A stretch of DNA of 64,000 nt, from NCBI GenBank assembly GCA_020638495.1, contig JACKIN010000003.1:248001-312000 (forward strand). Reading direction: 5' to 3'. This document shows positions 1 to 7,675 of this stretch, piece after piece. This stretch comes from Geminicoccaceae bacterium (GTDB lineage Bacteria; Pseudomonadota; Alphaproteobacteria; Geminicoccales; Geminicoccaceae). The notes under the pieces are model-generated. The model saw only the letters and a program-made list of their open reading frames with translations. It did not search any database and was not told the origin of the DNA. A program made the position numbers and the translations under genes. Within the stretch, counting starts at the first letter, position 1, and each line of letters begins with the position of its first letter.

Positions 1-329
1 AAGGCACCACCCGGATGCGCGGCCTCGCCGAGCTTCGGGTCAAGGAGAGCGACCGCCTCCTCCTCGTGGCCGAGGGCCTCGCCGCCTGCGGCGTCGAGGT
101 CGCCGTCGAGGGCGACGACCTCCTCGTCACCGGGCCGGTCCGCGCCACGCGGGCGGCCCGGATCGACGCCCACCACGACCATCGGATCGCCATGAGCTTC
201 CTCGTCATGGGCGGCCTCGGCTCGGCCCCGGTGACGGTGGCCGGGGCCGAGACCATCGAGACCAGCTTCCCCGGCTTCGCCGACCTCATGAACCGGCTCG
301 GCGCCGGGCTCGAGGCGATCGAGCCGTGA
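1..329 (+). CDS. aroA: 5-enolpyruvylshikimate-3-phosphate synthase, C-terminal part
   Basis: This is the last ~109 codons of EPSP synthase, the shikimate-pathway enzyme that joins shikimate-3-phosphate and phosphoenolpyruvate in the cytoplasm. The gene enters from the left edge and is in frame from base 3. The signature LRVKESDRL and the later HDHRIAMSF block are characteristic of the C-terminal half of the enzyme. The stop codon overlaps the GTG start of cmk by 4 bases (GTGA), so the two are translationally coupled. The aroA-cmk-rpsA order is common in alphaproteobacteria. The N-terminal two thirds are outside the window. Confidence 0.95.
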   Translation, partial: GTTRMRGLAELRVKESDRLLLVAEGLAACGVEVAVEGDDLLVTGPVRATRAARIDAHHDHRIAMSFLVMGGLGSAPVTVAGAETIETSFPGFADLMNRLGAGLEAIEP

Positions 330-982
330 GCCGGGCGGTCATCGTCGCCATCGACGGCCCGGCGGGCTCCGGCAAGAGCACGCTGGCGAAGCGGCTGGCC
401 GCCACCACGGGGCTGCGGTTCCTCGACACCGGCCTGCTCTACCGGGCGGTCGCGGCCCGGCTCCGCGCCACCGGCGGCTCACCCCTGGACGCGGCGGCGG
501 CGGCGGCGGCGGCGCGCACCATCGAGCCCGAGGGGCTCGACCCCGACGCCCTGCACGGCGAGGGGATCGGCGGCGATGCCTCCCGGGTGGCCGCCCTGCC
601 CGAGGTGCGCGCGGCCCTGCTCGAGCTGCAGCGGCGCTTCGCCCGGACCCCGCCGGGTGCGGTGCTCGCCGGCCGCGACATCGGCACGGTCGTCTGCCCC
701 GACGCCACCCTCAAGATCTTCGTCACCGCCTCGATCGAGGAACGCGCCCGGCGCCGCTTCGAGGAGTTGCGGGCACGCGGCGAAGCGCCTATACACGAGC
801 GCGTTTTATTGGAGGTGGCCGAGCGTGATCGCCGCGACCGAGAGCGGGCGGTCGCGCCCTTGTCCGTTGCCGAAGATGCGGTGGTGATCGACACCTCGAC
901 GCTCGACGTCGAGCAGTCGCACGCAGCGCTCGAGGCAGCGTATGCAGCACGGATCGGGTCCAGCGCCAATCGAACATCGTAG
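326..982 (+). CDS. cmk: (d)CMP kinase (cytidylate kinase)
   Basis: This enzyme phosphorylates CMP and dCMP with ATP in pyrimidine nucleotide salvage and synthesis. The 218-residue length fits the family. A P-loop GPAGSGKS lies at residues 11-18, followed by FLDTGLLYRA, which is the CMP-binding region, and AGRDIGTVVCPDA, another family hallmark. The GTG start overlaps the aroA stop by 4 bases, which decides the start. An Ala-rich run lies near residues 55-63. Its product precedes ribosomal protein S1, the usual neighbour, with a 46-base gap. Confidence 0.95.
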   Translation: MSRAVIVAIDGPAGSGKSTLAKRLAATTGLRFLDTGLLYRAVAARLRATGGSPLDAAAAAAAARTIEPEGLDPDALHGEGIGGDASRVAALPEVRAALLELQRRFARTPPGAVLAGRDIGTVVCPDATLKIFVTASIEERARRRFEELRARGEAPIHERVLLEVAERDRRDRERAVAPLSVAEDAVVIDTSTLDVEQSHAALEAAYAARIGSSANRTS

Positions 983-1028
983 TCAACCCTGGCCCCGCCC
1001 GGCTCCGGCCGGCGGTTTTGGAGCAAGA

Positions 1029-2759
1029 ATGCAGGAAGCCATCGCGACCACCCAAGCCCCGTCCCAGGCCGATTTCGCGTCGATGCTCGACGAGAGCCTG
1101 GGCGGCAGCTCGAAGCTGGAAGGCTCGGTGGTCAAGGGCACGGTCATCGCCCTCGACAACGAGGACGCGGTCGTCGATGTCGGCCTCAAGTCCGAAGGCC
1201 GCGTGCCCATCAAGGAATTCTCGACCCCCGGCCACCCCGTCGAGGTGAAGGTCGGCGACGAGGTCGAGGTCTATGTCGAGCGCTTCGAGAACCGCAGCGG
1301 CGAGGCCGTCCTCAGCCGCGAGAAAGCCCGCCGCGAGGAGAGCTGGAACCGGCTCGAGCGGGCGTTCAACGAGCAGGACAAGGTCGAGGGCGCCATCTTC
1401 GGCCGGGTCAAGGGCGGCTTCGCCGTCGACCTCGGCGGGGCCGTGGCCTTCCTGCCGGGCAGCCAGGTCGACATCCGCCCGGTGCGCGACGTCGCCCCGC
1501 TCGTCAACAAGCCCGAGCCCTTCCTCATCCTCAAGATGGACCGCCGCCGCGGCAACATCGTCGTCTCGCGCCGGGCCGTGCTCGAGGAGAGCCGGAAGGA
1601 GCAGCGCGACGAGCTGCTCGCCACCCTCTCCGAGGGCCAGATCCTCGACGGCGTGGTCAAGAACATCACCGACTACGGCGCCTTCGTCGACCTCGGCGGC
1701 CTCGACGGCCTCCTGCACGTCACCGACATCTCCTGGAAGCGCGTCAACCACCCGACCGAGGTCCTCGGCGTCGGCGCCCAGGTCAAGGTGCAGGTCATCC
1801 GCTTCAACCGCGAGACCCAGCGCATCAGCCTCGGCATGAAGCAGCTCGAGGCCGATCCCTGGGAGGGCGTGGAGCTCAAGTACCCGGTCGGCACCAAGTT
1901 CAAGGGCACGGTGACCAACATCACCGACTACGGCGCCTTCGTCGAGCTGGAGCCCGGGGTCGAGGGCCTGGTCCACGTCTCCGAGATGAGCTGGACCAAG
2001 AAGAACATCCATCCGGGCAAGATCGTCTCGACCAGCCAGGAGGTCGAGGTGATGGTGCTCGAGGTCGATCCCGAGAAGCGCCGCATCAGCCTCGGCCTGA
2101 AGCAGACCCTGGCCAACCCCTGGGATGCCTTCCTCGAGGCGCACCCCGTTGGCTCGACGGTCGAGGGCGAGATCCGCAACATCACCGAGTTCGGCCTCTT
2201 CGTCGGCGTCGACGGCGAGGTGGACGGCATGGTCCATCTCTCCGACATCGACTGGGAGAAGCCCGGCGAGGAGGCGGTCCAGGCCTTCAGCAAGGGCGAC
2301 GTGGTCAAGGCCGTGGTGCTCGATGTCGACATCGAGAAGGAGCGCATCAGCCTCGGCATGAAGCAGCTCTCGGACGACCCCTTCAAGGAGGCCACCTCCG
2401 GCATCAAGAAGGGCCAGCGGGTCACCTGCACCGTCAAGGAGATCACCACCGGCGGCATCGAGGTCGAGACCTCGACCGGGGCGGTCGGCTTCATCCGCAA
2501 GGCGGAGCTCAGCCGCGACCGCGACGAGCAGCGGCCCGAGCGCTACGCGGTCGGCGAGAAGCTCGATGCCCGGGTGATCAACATCGACGCCGCCAGCCGC
2601 CGCCTGACCCTCTCGGTCAAGGCGCTCGAGATCGCCGACGAGAAGCAGGCGATGGCCGAGTATGGCTCCTCCGACAGCGGCGCCAGCCTCGGCGACATCC
2701 TGGGCGCTGCCCTGCGCCAGAAGCAGGAGGAGGCGAAGCCCGACGACGGCGACAAGTAG
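1029..2759 (+). CDS. rpsA: 30S ribosomal protein S1
   Basis: S1 binds mRNA on the small ribosomal subunit and helps initiation on structured or weak-SD messages. The 576-residue protein has six S1 OB-fold repeats. Repeats 3 and 4 are the clearest (ITDYGAFVDLGG...GLLHVTDISW and ITDYGAFVELEPG...GLVHVSEMSW), repeat 5 has ITEFGLFVGV, and repeats 1, 2 and 6 are more divergent, as usual. The frame is open upstream to an ATG at 942 inside cmk, but I chose 1029 because GGAG lies 5 bases before it and the protein then starts at the normal place. The length matches alphaproteobacterial S1. Confidence 0.96.
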   Translation: MQEAIATTQAPSQADFASMLDESLGGSSKLEGSVVKGTVIALDNEDAVVDVGLKSEGRVPIKEFSTPGHPVEVKVGDEVEVYVERFENRSGEAVLSREKARREESWNRLERAFNEQDKVEGAIFGRVKGGFAVDLGGAVAFLPGSQVDIRPVRDVAPLVNKPEPFLILKMDRRRGNIVVSRRAVLEESRKEQRDELLATLSEGQILDGVVKNITDYGAFVDLGGLDGLLHVTDISWKRVNHPTEVLGVGAQVKVQVIRFNRETQRISLGMKQLEADPWEGVELKYPVGTKFKGTVTNITDYGAFVELEPGVEGLVHVSEMSWTKKNIHPGKIVSTSQEVEVMVLEVDPEKRRISLGLKQTLANPWDAFLEAHPVGSTVEGEIRNITEFGLFVGVDGEVDGMVHLSDIDWEKPGEEAVQAFSKGDVVKAVVLDVDIEKERISLGMKQLSDDPFKEATSGIKKGQRVTCTVKEITTGGIEVETSTGAVGFIRKAELSRDRDEQRPERYAVGEKLDARVINIDAASRRLTLSVKALEIADEKQAMAEYGSSDSGASLGDILGAALRQKQEEAKPDDGDK

Positions 2760-2788
2760 CGTCGTCGACCGCTCCTTCGGGCACCAGA

Positions 2789-2822
2789 CGGACGCCGCCG
2801 GGCCACCACCCGGCGGCGTCCG
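2789..2822 (+). terminator. Strong GC-rich hairpin after rpsA
   Basis: A perfect 14-bp inverted repeat (arms 2789-2802 and 2809-2822, loop CCACCA) lies 29 bases after the rpsA stop and ~95 bases before ihfB. There is no T-run after it, so it may be a GC-rich terminator lacking a U-tract, or a 3'-end stabilising hairpin. Its position between two separately transcribed core genes supports a termination or attenuation role. Confidence 0.6.
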
Positions 2823-2917
2823 GCGTTGGCCGGCGCGTCAGGCCGTCCCTTGACGCTACCCCTCGCCTTTGCCAAGCTCCGCCTGCAGCTTGCGGCCTCG
2901 GCCGGGTAGGAAGCGCC

Positions 2918-3199
2918 ATGACCAAGTCGGATCTCATCAAGCGCCTCGCCGAGGCGAACCCGCACCTCTTTCTCCGCGACATCGAGCGGATCGTGTCGAC
3001 CGTGTTCGACGGCATCGGCGAGGCCCTCGCGGAAGGCGACCGCGTCGAGCTTCGCGGCTTCGGCGCCTTCTCGGTGCGCCCGCGCGGCGAGCGGACCGGC
3101 CGCAACCCGCGCACCGGCGACGAGGTGCAGGTGCCGAAGAAGCTCGTGCCGTACTTCAAGACCGGCAAGGAGCTGCGCGAGCGGCTCAACAAGAGCTGA
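2918..3199 (+). CDS. ihfB: Integration host factor subunit beta
   Basis: IHF is the heterodimeric DNA-bending nucleoid protein. This 93-residue protein has the HU/IHF fold. The N-terminal helices begin MTKSDLIKRLAE, the RGFGAFSVR strand is at residues 46-54, and the minor-groove arm GRNPRTGDEV is at residues 61-70 and includes the intercalating proline. LFLRDIERIV is typical of the beta rather than the alpha subunit. A GTAGGAAG ribosome-binding site precedes the ATG. Being next to rpsA matches the common rpsA-ihfB arrangement. Confidence 0.95.
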   Translation: MTKSDLIKRLAEANPHLFLRDIERIVSTVFDGIGEALAEGDRVELRGFGAFSVRPRGERTGRNPRTGDEVQVPKKLVPYFKTGKELRERLNKS

Positions 3200-3249
3200 A
3201 CTGAACCGCTTTCTTCATCACCCCCCTCTTCAACACGAGGACCGCCCCC

Positions 3250-3603
3250 ATGGCGAAACTCCTGCGAACCGTGGTCGGGCTGCTCGGCCTGCTCGTCATC
3301 GTCGTCTTCTCGGTCGCCAATCGCGGCATCGTCGACGTCAGCTTCTTCCCCCTCCCCATCCCGACGATCCCGCTGCCGGTCTATGCCGTCTTCCTGATCG
3401 GCATCTTCCTCGGCGCCATCATCGGCGGCCTGGCGCTCTGGCTCTCCGAGCACCGGATGCGCGCCGAATGGCGCCGGCTCCGCCGCAAGGCACGCGCCGA
3501 GGCGCACCAGCGGCAGCTCAAGGAGCTGGAGGAGGAGCGCGTCGCCGCCGAGCGCTCCCGCCAGCGCCAGGACGCGCTCGCCCTGGCGGCGCCCCGGCGC
3601 TGA
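3250..3603 (+). CDS. lapA: LapA-family (DUF1049) inner-membrane protein
   Basis: This small 117-residue membrane protein has two hydrophobic segments (residues ~6-22 and ~39-66) separated by a short loop containing the family-typical FSVANRGIVDVSFFP region. A basic, charged helical tail of about 45 residues, probably a cytoplasmic coiled coil, follows. LapA/YciS proteins act in envelope lipopolysaccharide assembly in Enterobacteria; the same role here is an inference. GAGGA lies upstream of the ATG. The gene follows ihfB as in many alphaproteobacteria, and its stop touches the next gene. Confidence 0.8.
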   Translation: MAKLLRTVVGLLGLLVIVVFSVANRGIVDVSFFPLPIPTIPLPVYAVFLIGIFLGAIIGGLALWLSEHRMRAEWRRLRRKARAEAHQRQLKELEEERVAAERSRQRQDALALAAPRR

Positions 3604-4586
3604 GCGCTGCCACACCGGCGCTGCCGCTCCTCGACCGCGCGGCGGTCGACGCGGCCCTGCCCTTCCCGGACCTGATCGAAGCGCTCCGCGCCGGCTTCGC
3701 CCTGGGCTGCGAGGCGCCGGTCCGCCACCACCACACCGTCCCCCGCAAGCACGCCCCGGACGCCACCCTGCTCATCATGCCGGCCTGGCAGCAAAGCCGG
3801 CGGCTCGGCGTCAAGGTCGTGCAGATCTCGCCCGGCAACGACGCGCTCGGCCTGCCGACGGTCGACGGGCTCTATCTCCTCTTCGAGGCCCATACCGGCC
3901 GGCCGCTCGCGGTGATGAACGGCCCGGCGATCACCGAGCGCCGCACCGCCGCGGCCTCGGCCCTGGCCGCGAGCCATCTCGCCCGGGAAGATGCCCGCCA
4001 CCACCTCGTGCTCGGCGCCGGTGCCGTCGCCGCCATGCTGGTCCCGGCCCATGCCGCCATCCGGCCGATCGAGCGGGTGACGCTCTGGAACCGGACGACG
4101 GCCCGCGCCGACAAGCTGGCCGAGCGGCTGACCACCGAAGGCTTCGACGTCGCCGTGACCACCGACCTCGACGGGGCGCTCGGCGAGGCCGACATCGTCT
4201 CGGCCGCGACCATGAGCGCCGTGCCGCTCGTCAAGGGTGCCCTCGTCCGCCCCGGCACCCATGTCGACCTAGTCGGCGCCTACAATCGAGCCTTGCGCGA
4301 GAGCGACGACGCGCTCATGACCCGCGCCAGCCTCTTCGTCGACACCCGCGGCGGTGCGCTCGGCGAGGCCGGCGACATCGTCCAGGCGATCGCCAGCGGC
4401 GCCATCGACGAGGCCGCCATCCAGGCCGATCTCGCCGAGCTCTGCCGCGGCGACCATCCCGGCCGCCGCACGGCCGAGGAGGTGACGGTCTTCAAGTCGG
4501 TCGGTGCCGCCATCGAGGACCTCGTGGCCGCCGAGCTGGTCTACGAGCGGCTCGAGCGCAGCCGCGATCCCGGGTCCGGCCGCTAG
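3600..4586 (+). CDS. Ornithine cyclodeaminase/mu-crystallin family protein
   Basis: This NAD(P)-dependent enzyme family includes ornithine cyclodeaminase, alanine dehydrogenase and ketimine reductases; the substrate cannot be assigned. From this start it is 328 residues, the family norm. Features include GVKVVQISPGN (residues 70-80), the ITERRTAAAS block with conserved arginines (111-120) and a Rossmann glycine motif LGAGAVAAML (138-147). The start is problematic. No ATG, GTG or TTG occurs near the expected N-terminus. A CTG at 3600 overlaps the lapA stop as CTGA, while the nearest ATG upstream (3468) would add 44 Ala/Arg-rich residues buried in lapA. The next internal ATG, at 3778, would remove 59 residues. 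Confidence 0.8.
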   Translation: MSAATPALPLLDRAAVDAALPFPDLIEALRAGFALGCEAPVRHHHTVPRKHAPDATLLIMPAWQQSRRLGVKVVQISPGNDALGLPTVDGLYLLFEAHTGRPLAVMNGPAITERRTAAASALAASHLAREDARHHLVLGAGAVAAMLVPAHAAIRPIERVTLWNRTTARADKLAERLTTEGFDVAVTTDLDGALGEADIVSAATMSAVPLVKGALVRPGTHVDLVGAYNRALRESDDALMTRASLFVDTRGGALGEAGDIVQAIASGAIDEAAIQADLAELCRGDHPGRRTAEEVTVFKSVGAAIEDLVAAELVYERLERSRDPGSGR

Positions 4587-4590
4587 GCGC

Positions 4591-4971
4591 ATGCTCGGCT
4601 TCCTCGGCAGATTCGGCCGCGCCGAGGGCCTGCGGCAGCTCGATGCGGCGCTGCGCGCCGTCGACCTCCACCCGGCCCTGGTGCCCGAAGCCGTGAAGCT
4701 CACCACCCTCCGCCAGCTCCAGCAGGAAGCCGGCGGCAAGCCCCGGCCCGCCGACTTCGCCGCCGCCGCCGAGCTCCTCGCCTACTGCATGACCGGTCCC
4801 GAGGCTTTCGCGCAGGCCACCGACCCGACGCTCACCGCCGCCGTCGAGACCCGCATCGAAGCCGCCATCCAGGCCGGCGACAGCCTCGACGCCCGCCTCG
4901 TCCTCCTCACCCTCCACGCCGGCCTCACCCAGCCGGCGGTGGTGGCAAGATTCGGGCTGGAGGCCGGCTGA
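4591..4971 (+). CDS. Conserved hypothetical protein, 126 aa
   Basis: I do not recognise a functional family. The product is a soluble, helix-rich protein of 126 residues rich in Ala and Leu, without a signal peptide or membrane segment. It begins 4 bases after the cyclodeaminase-family gene on the same strand and is probably co-transcribed with it. Codon use (strong G/C at third positions) matches the core genes, so it looks native. It is the last high-GC gene before the low-GC patch that begins near 4985. Confidence 0.65.
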   Translation: MLGFLGRFGRAEGLRQLDAALRAVDLHPALVPEAVKLTTLRQLQQEAGGKPRPADFAAAAELLAYCMTGPEAFAQATDPTLTAAVETRIEAAIQAGDSLDARLVLLTLHAGLTQPAVVARFGLEAG

Positions 4972-4987
4972 ACGGTCCTTCGTAGTC

Positions 4988-5158
4988 GCGGCAAGGTGAG
5001 TGTTGGGGGACATACAGTATCTTCTTTGGTTGTCGATCCGAGCGTGTCACATAGGATGACCAATATGGCGGCGTCCAATATGCCTGCAAACACCCCTACC
5101 GGACCTCCAAACCAGAGCAGTGTAGAATTTTTGATTGCGTCCGAATAGGTTTTCTATT
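4988..5158 (-). pseudogene. Possible truncated reading frame encoding a membrane-like fragment
   Basis: On the minus strand, after an in-frame TAG at about 5159-5161, the translation runs KTYSDAIKNSTLLWFGG, then a hydrophobic stretch ending ILDAAILVILCDTLG, then STTKEDTV. After that it passes without interruption into GC-rich sequence antisense to the preceding gene. The composition (low GC, sensible hydrophobic pattern) looks like real coding sequence, but there is no good start near the TAG (only a GTG at 5093) and the C-terminus is random. I read it as the remains of a gene cut by a recombination junction near 4985-5020. The identity is unknown. Confidence 0.3.
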
Positions 5159-5186
5159 GGCTTCGTTTCTATCGATGTTATGATGA

Positions 5187-5576
5187 CTAGAAAGTTATCA
5201 TAAAGCCACTATCTGACATGCGAGTTTGTCTTACAATTTCTCCATTTCTGATCAAAAAATTGTAAGATTTTGCTCCAGTATATCCCCCAAATGAATTCTT
5301 CGCATTAATCAAAACTGGCACGAAGTAACCAAAAGTGGCCCCGCCACCCTGAATGGGTGGGTCTTGAAAATAGCCCCTTTGACACGCCCCAAACTCGTAT
5401 CTGGCAGACTCCGGATCTTTCAAGTAGAGCCGCATGCTATTTTTGACGACTTCCTCGCATTCACGCTGGAGAATTGCTCGACCGTAGTCCGCTGAGGAAA
5501 GCTCTTGTTGCGTTGGCGCCGTGGCGCATGACGCGATGATGATAACTGCAAGCAAAAGCGTGATGCAATTCCTCAA
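5187..5576 (-). CDS. Small putative lipoprotein
   Basis: This secreted or outer-envelope lipoprotein has unknown function. From a TTG start at 5576 it has 129 residues with a textbook type II signal peptide: LRNCIT, a hydrophobic core LLLAVIII, then lipobox ASC with the acylated cysteine at residue 17. GGAG lies 8 bases before this TTG. The in-frame ATG at 5639 would add 21 residues and spoil the signal peptide. The mature part has paired cysteines (REC and GACQRG) and a glycine-rich middle. GC content is far below the neighbours (near 50%), suggesting acquisition. No close family was recognised. Confidence 0.7.
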   Translation of the reverse strand: MRNCITLLLAVIIIASCATAPTQQELSSADYGRAILQRECEEVVKNSMRLYLKDPESARYEFGACQRGYFQDPPIQGGGATFGYFVPVLINAKNSFGGYTGAKSYNFLIRNGEIVRQTRMSDSGFMITF

Positions 5577-5639
5577 GGATTGTGCTCCTCGATTTGTTAA
5601 GTGCGAGGCCCTAGCGGCAAAAACGAGTATCGCTGCCAA

Positions 5640-5974
5640 CCGAATGGTGGGTCACAGGCCGCTGCGATCCACCCATTCGGTCGATTGATGTTGCCCCATG
5701 AGCAATCAACTCGCCAATGTACGACCTGCGTTCCCTAGCGTATTTTTCATGGCGTGTGTGTCCAGTCGGTCGCAAGCAGCAGTCATTGCAGCGTTCACGT
5801 TGCAGCTGCTCATATCGTCAGGATTTACTTCCCCGGACGCCCTTCTCTGCCCGACCGCTGTTAGGGGGAAACGTCCCTTGTTAATGGTTCGCCCTGAACA
5901 CCGACTGACCAGCCCTTCCTCGCCACGGCCGGGACGGCTAAGTTCCGCCGGCATCGCGACAAGGGAGGTTGGCC
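5640..5974. other. Gene-poor intergenic stretch
   Basis: This ~335-base interval lies between the divergent lipoprotein and dehydrogenase genes. The first two thirds have lower GC than the core genome. Short overlapping frames exist on both strands (for example 5706-5954 minus), but none has a credible start, family resemblance or codon bias. It probably holds both promoters. The last 28 bases contain one copy of a 22-base repeat that recurs just after the dehydrogenase gene. Confidence 0.6.
5947..5968 (+). repeat. 22-bp direct repeat, left copy
   Basis: This copy matches the one at 6764-6785 at 20 of 22 positions (core GCCGGCAT-GCGACAAG, then GAGG). It ends in the ribosome-binding site of the dehydrogenase gene, 6 bases before its ATG. 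The pair brackets the gene almost exactly. Confidence 0.7.
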
Positions 5975-6751
5975 ATGGCGCCAGAGGAAAAGAACCCGCT
6001 CGCCCGGCAGCGGCTGGACGGCAAGGTCGTCTGCGTCACCGGCGGGGCCTCGGGCATCGGCGCCGCCGCCGCCCGGCTGATGGTCGCGGCCGGTGCCAGG
6101 GTCGTGATCCTCGACCGCGACGATGGTGCCGCCGAGGCCACGGCCGGGGCGATCGGCGGCGGCTGCGAGGCCATGGCGCTCGATGTCGCGAGCGAGACCG
6201 ACATCGACCGGGTGCTGGCCGACATCGCCGGCCGCCACGGGCGGATCGACGTGATGGTCGCCAATGCCGGCATCAACATCCGCCGGACCGCCGTCGACTG
6301 CTCGCTCGACGACTGGAACGCCGTCCTGCAGGTCAACCTGACGGGCGTCTTCCTCTCGTCCCGGGCCGCCGCCCGGCACATGCCGGAAAAGGGCGGGGCC
6401 GTGGTCGTCACCGCCTCGATCATGAGCTTCTCGGGCGGCGGCCTCTACCCCAACATCTCCTACGCCACGACCAAGGGCGCGCTGGTCAACCTCGTCCGCA
6501 GCATGGCCGTCGAGTGGGCGCCGCGTAACATCCGGGTCAACGCCGTGGCCCCCACCTGGACGAAGACCCGGTTCATCAAGCCGCTCACCGACGATGCCGA
6601 GCTGACCGCGAAGCTGGAGGCGCTGACCCCGATGGGCCGGCTGGCCGAGCCCGAGGAGGTCGCCCACGCCATGCTCTTCCTCGCCAGCGACGCCGCCTCC
6701 ATGGTCACCGGCCACACCCTCGCCGTGGATGGCGGCTTCTTGGCGCAGTAG
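5975..6751 (+). CDS. Short-chain dehydrogenase/reductase (SDR)
   Basis: This is a classical SDR of 258 residues that oxidises or reduces an unidentified alcohol or ketone with NAD(P). TGGASGIG at residues 22-29 binds the cofactor, NAG is at 97-99, and the catalytic Ser148, Tyr163 and Lys167 (YATTK) are all present. The acidic residue after strand 2 (LDRDD) favours NAD over NADP. The family C-terminal motif DGGF is present. The ATG at 5975 follows GGGAGG by 6 bases. GC content matches the core genome although the flanks are AT-richer, and 22-bp direct repeats lie immediately on each side. Confidence 0.9.
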   Translation: MAPEEKNPLARQRLDGKVVCVTGGASGIGAAAARLMVAAGARVVILDRDDGAAEATAGAIGGGCEAMALDVASETDIDRVLADIAGRHGRIDVMVANAGINIRRTAVDCSLDDWNAVLQVNLTGVFLSSRAAARHMPEKGGAVVVTASIMSFSGGGLYPNISYATTKGALVNLVRSMAVEWAPRNIRVNAVAPTWTKTRFIKPLTDDAELTAKLEALTPMGRLAEPEEVAHAMLFLASDAASMVTGHTLAVDGGFLAQ

Positions 6752-6763
6752 GCCGATCAGCTT

Positions 6764-6785
6764 GCCGGCATTGCGACAAGCGAGG
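6764..6785 (+). repeat. 22-bp direct repeat, right copy
   Basis: This is the second copy of the repeat at 5947-5968, starting 12 bases after the SDR stop codon. The two differences are C/T at position 9 and G/C at position 18. No gene start follows this copy, so its ribosome-binding-site-like end appears unused. Confidence 0.7.
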
Positions 6786-6970
6786 GGACCTCTTTGTTCC
6801 AGCAGAGGCTGCCACGCCCAGCGCTGCAACATTACTCCAGTCGAAGGCCGCGTCTCGGACTGAAATCCGACCGTTTCCGCGACGGTTGACACCGGCTCTC
6901 GCCAGCCCTCAACATGCAAAAGCAACACAGCTGGTAGCGCGCAGGCCGTCCAGAAGGGACCTCGCCCGAA

Positions 6971-7270
6971 ATGCGCAGAATAGGTATGTGGACACGACTC
7001 GGCATCGTGGCCTCTGTCGTATGGATGCTCGGATTCGGTATCTATTGGATAGTTCAGATTTCTCGTTGTAATCCGCAGCAGTGGTGGTCTTGTGACTTCA
7101 TTGCGGGCACCTTTTGGTCGCTTCCTGACATTCTCGGCTTCTGGCGGCTGGGGCTATGGGGCAATGCGCTTTTTGCATCGGTTGCTTTCCCAGTCCTAGT
7201 TTGGGCGGCGCTATGGATCGCTATCGGCGTGACCCAATGGATTTGGGCCGGTCGGCAGACTTCAAACTAG
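6971..7270 (+). CDS. Small membrane protein, 99 aa
   Basis: This hypothetical inner-membrane protein has two hydrophobic spans, at residues ~9-30 and ~63-92. The loop between them is rich in Trp and Cys (SRCNPQQWWSCDF), and two cysteines could form a disulfide in the periplasm. The ATG at 6971 has AAGGGA about 11 bases upstream; a second ATG at 6986 is possible. A TTGACA at 6886-6891 could be a -35 element, but the -10 is poor. GC is near 54%, unlike the core genes, so it probably belongs to the accessory patch. No family was recognised. Confidence 0.55.
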   Translation: MRRIGMWTRLGIVASVVWMLGFGIYWIVQISRCNPQQWWSCDFIAGTFWSLPDILGFWRLGLWGNALFASVAFPVLVWAALWIAIGVTQWIWAGRQTSN

Positions 7271-7294
7271 AACAATGCCGGGTCGAGGCGCCGA

Positions 7295-7675
7295 TTGACA
7301 TCCCGCACCAAAATTGGTACACCCATTCTTGATGAGCGCAAGCGCGTCCCGGCACGCTTCTATGCAACTCCGCTCGGGAGCGAGCCTGTTCGGGACTGGC
7401 TCAAGGGGCTGGCCGTCGACGCGCGGCGCAGGATCGGCTTCGATCTCAAGCAGTTGGAATATGGTTGGCCGGTCGGCATGCCGCTCTGTCGCCCGCTCGG
7501 ACGGAGCCTTTGGGAGTTGCGCAGCAGCCTGCCGGACGGTCGCATCGCCAGGGTGATCTTCTGCGTTCGTGACGGTGAGCTTTTGCTGCTCGAGGGCTTC
7601 ATCAAGAAGACGCAAAAGACTCCGCCGCAGGAGATCGAGCTGGCTTTGCAACGGATGCGAGGAATGGGACGATGA
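7295..7675 (+). CDS. higB: Type II toxin, RelE/ParE superfamily, HigB (phage Gp49-like)
   Basis: HigB-type toxins are mRNA interferases that act on ribosome-associated mRNA; here that activity is inferred from family. The 126-residue protein has the Gp49/HigB pattern: RFYATPLGSEPVRDWL near the N-terminus, PLGRSLWELRS in the middle, RIARVIFCV, then LLLLEGFIKKTQKTP. The only start available is TTG at 7295, supported by GAGG 7 bases upstream and by an in-frame stop at 7268-7270. The stop overlaps the start of the antitoxin gene by 4 bases (ATGA). Toxin-first order is typical of higBA. Confidence 0.85.
   Translation: MTSRTKIGTPILDERKRVPARFYATPLGSEPVRDWLKGLAVDARRRIGFDLKQLEYGWPVGMPLCRPLGRSLWELRSSLPDGRIARVIFCVRDGELLLLEGFIKKTQKTPPQEIELALQRMRGMGR

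Noticed and set aside
5706..5954. 82-codon minus-strand frame in the intergenic stretch
   Set aside because: No ribosome-binding site, no family resemblance and mixed composition; it may be a remnant but cannot be supported.
5698..6528. 276-codon plus-strand frame overlapping the SDR gene
   Set aside because: The SDR in the other frame has all catalytic residues and a good ribosome-binding site; this one turns Arg-rich once inside it.
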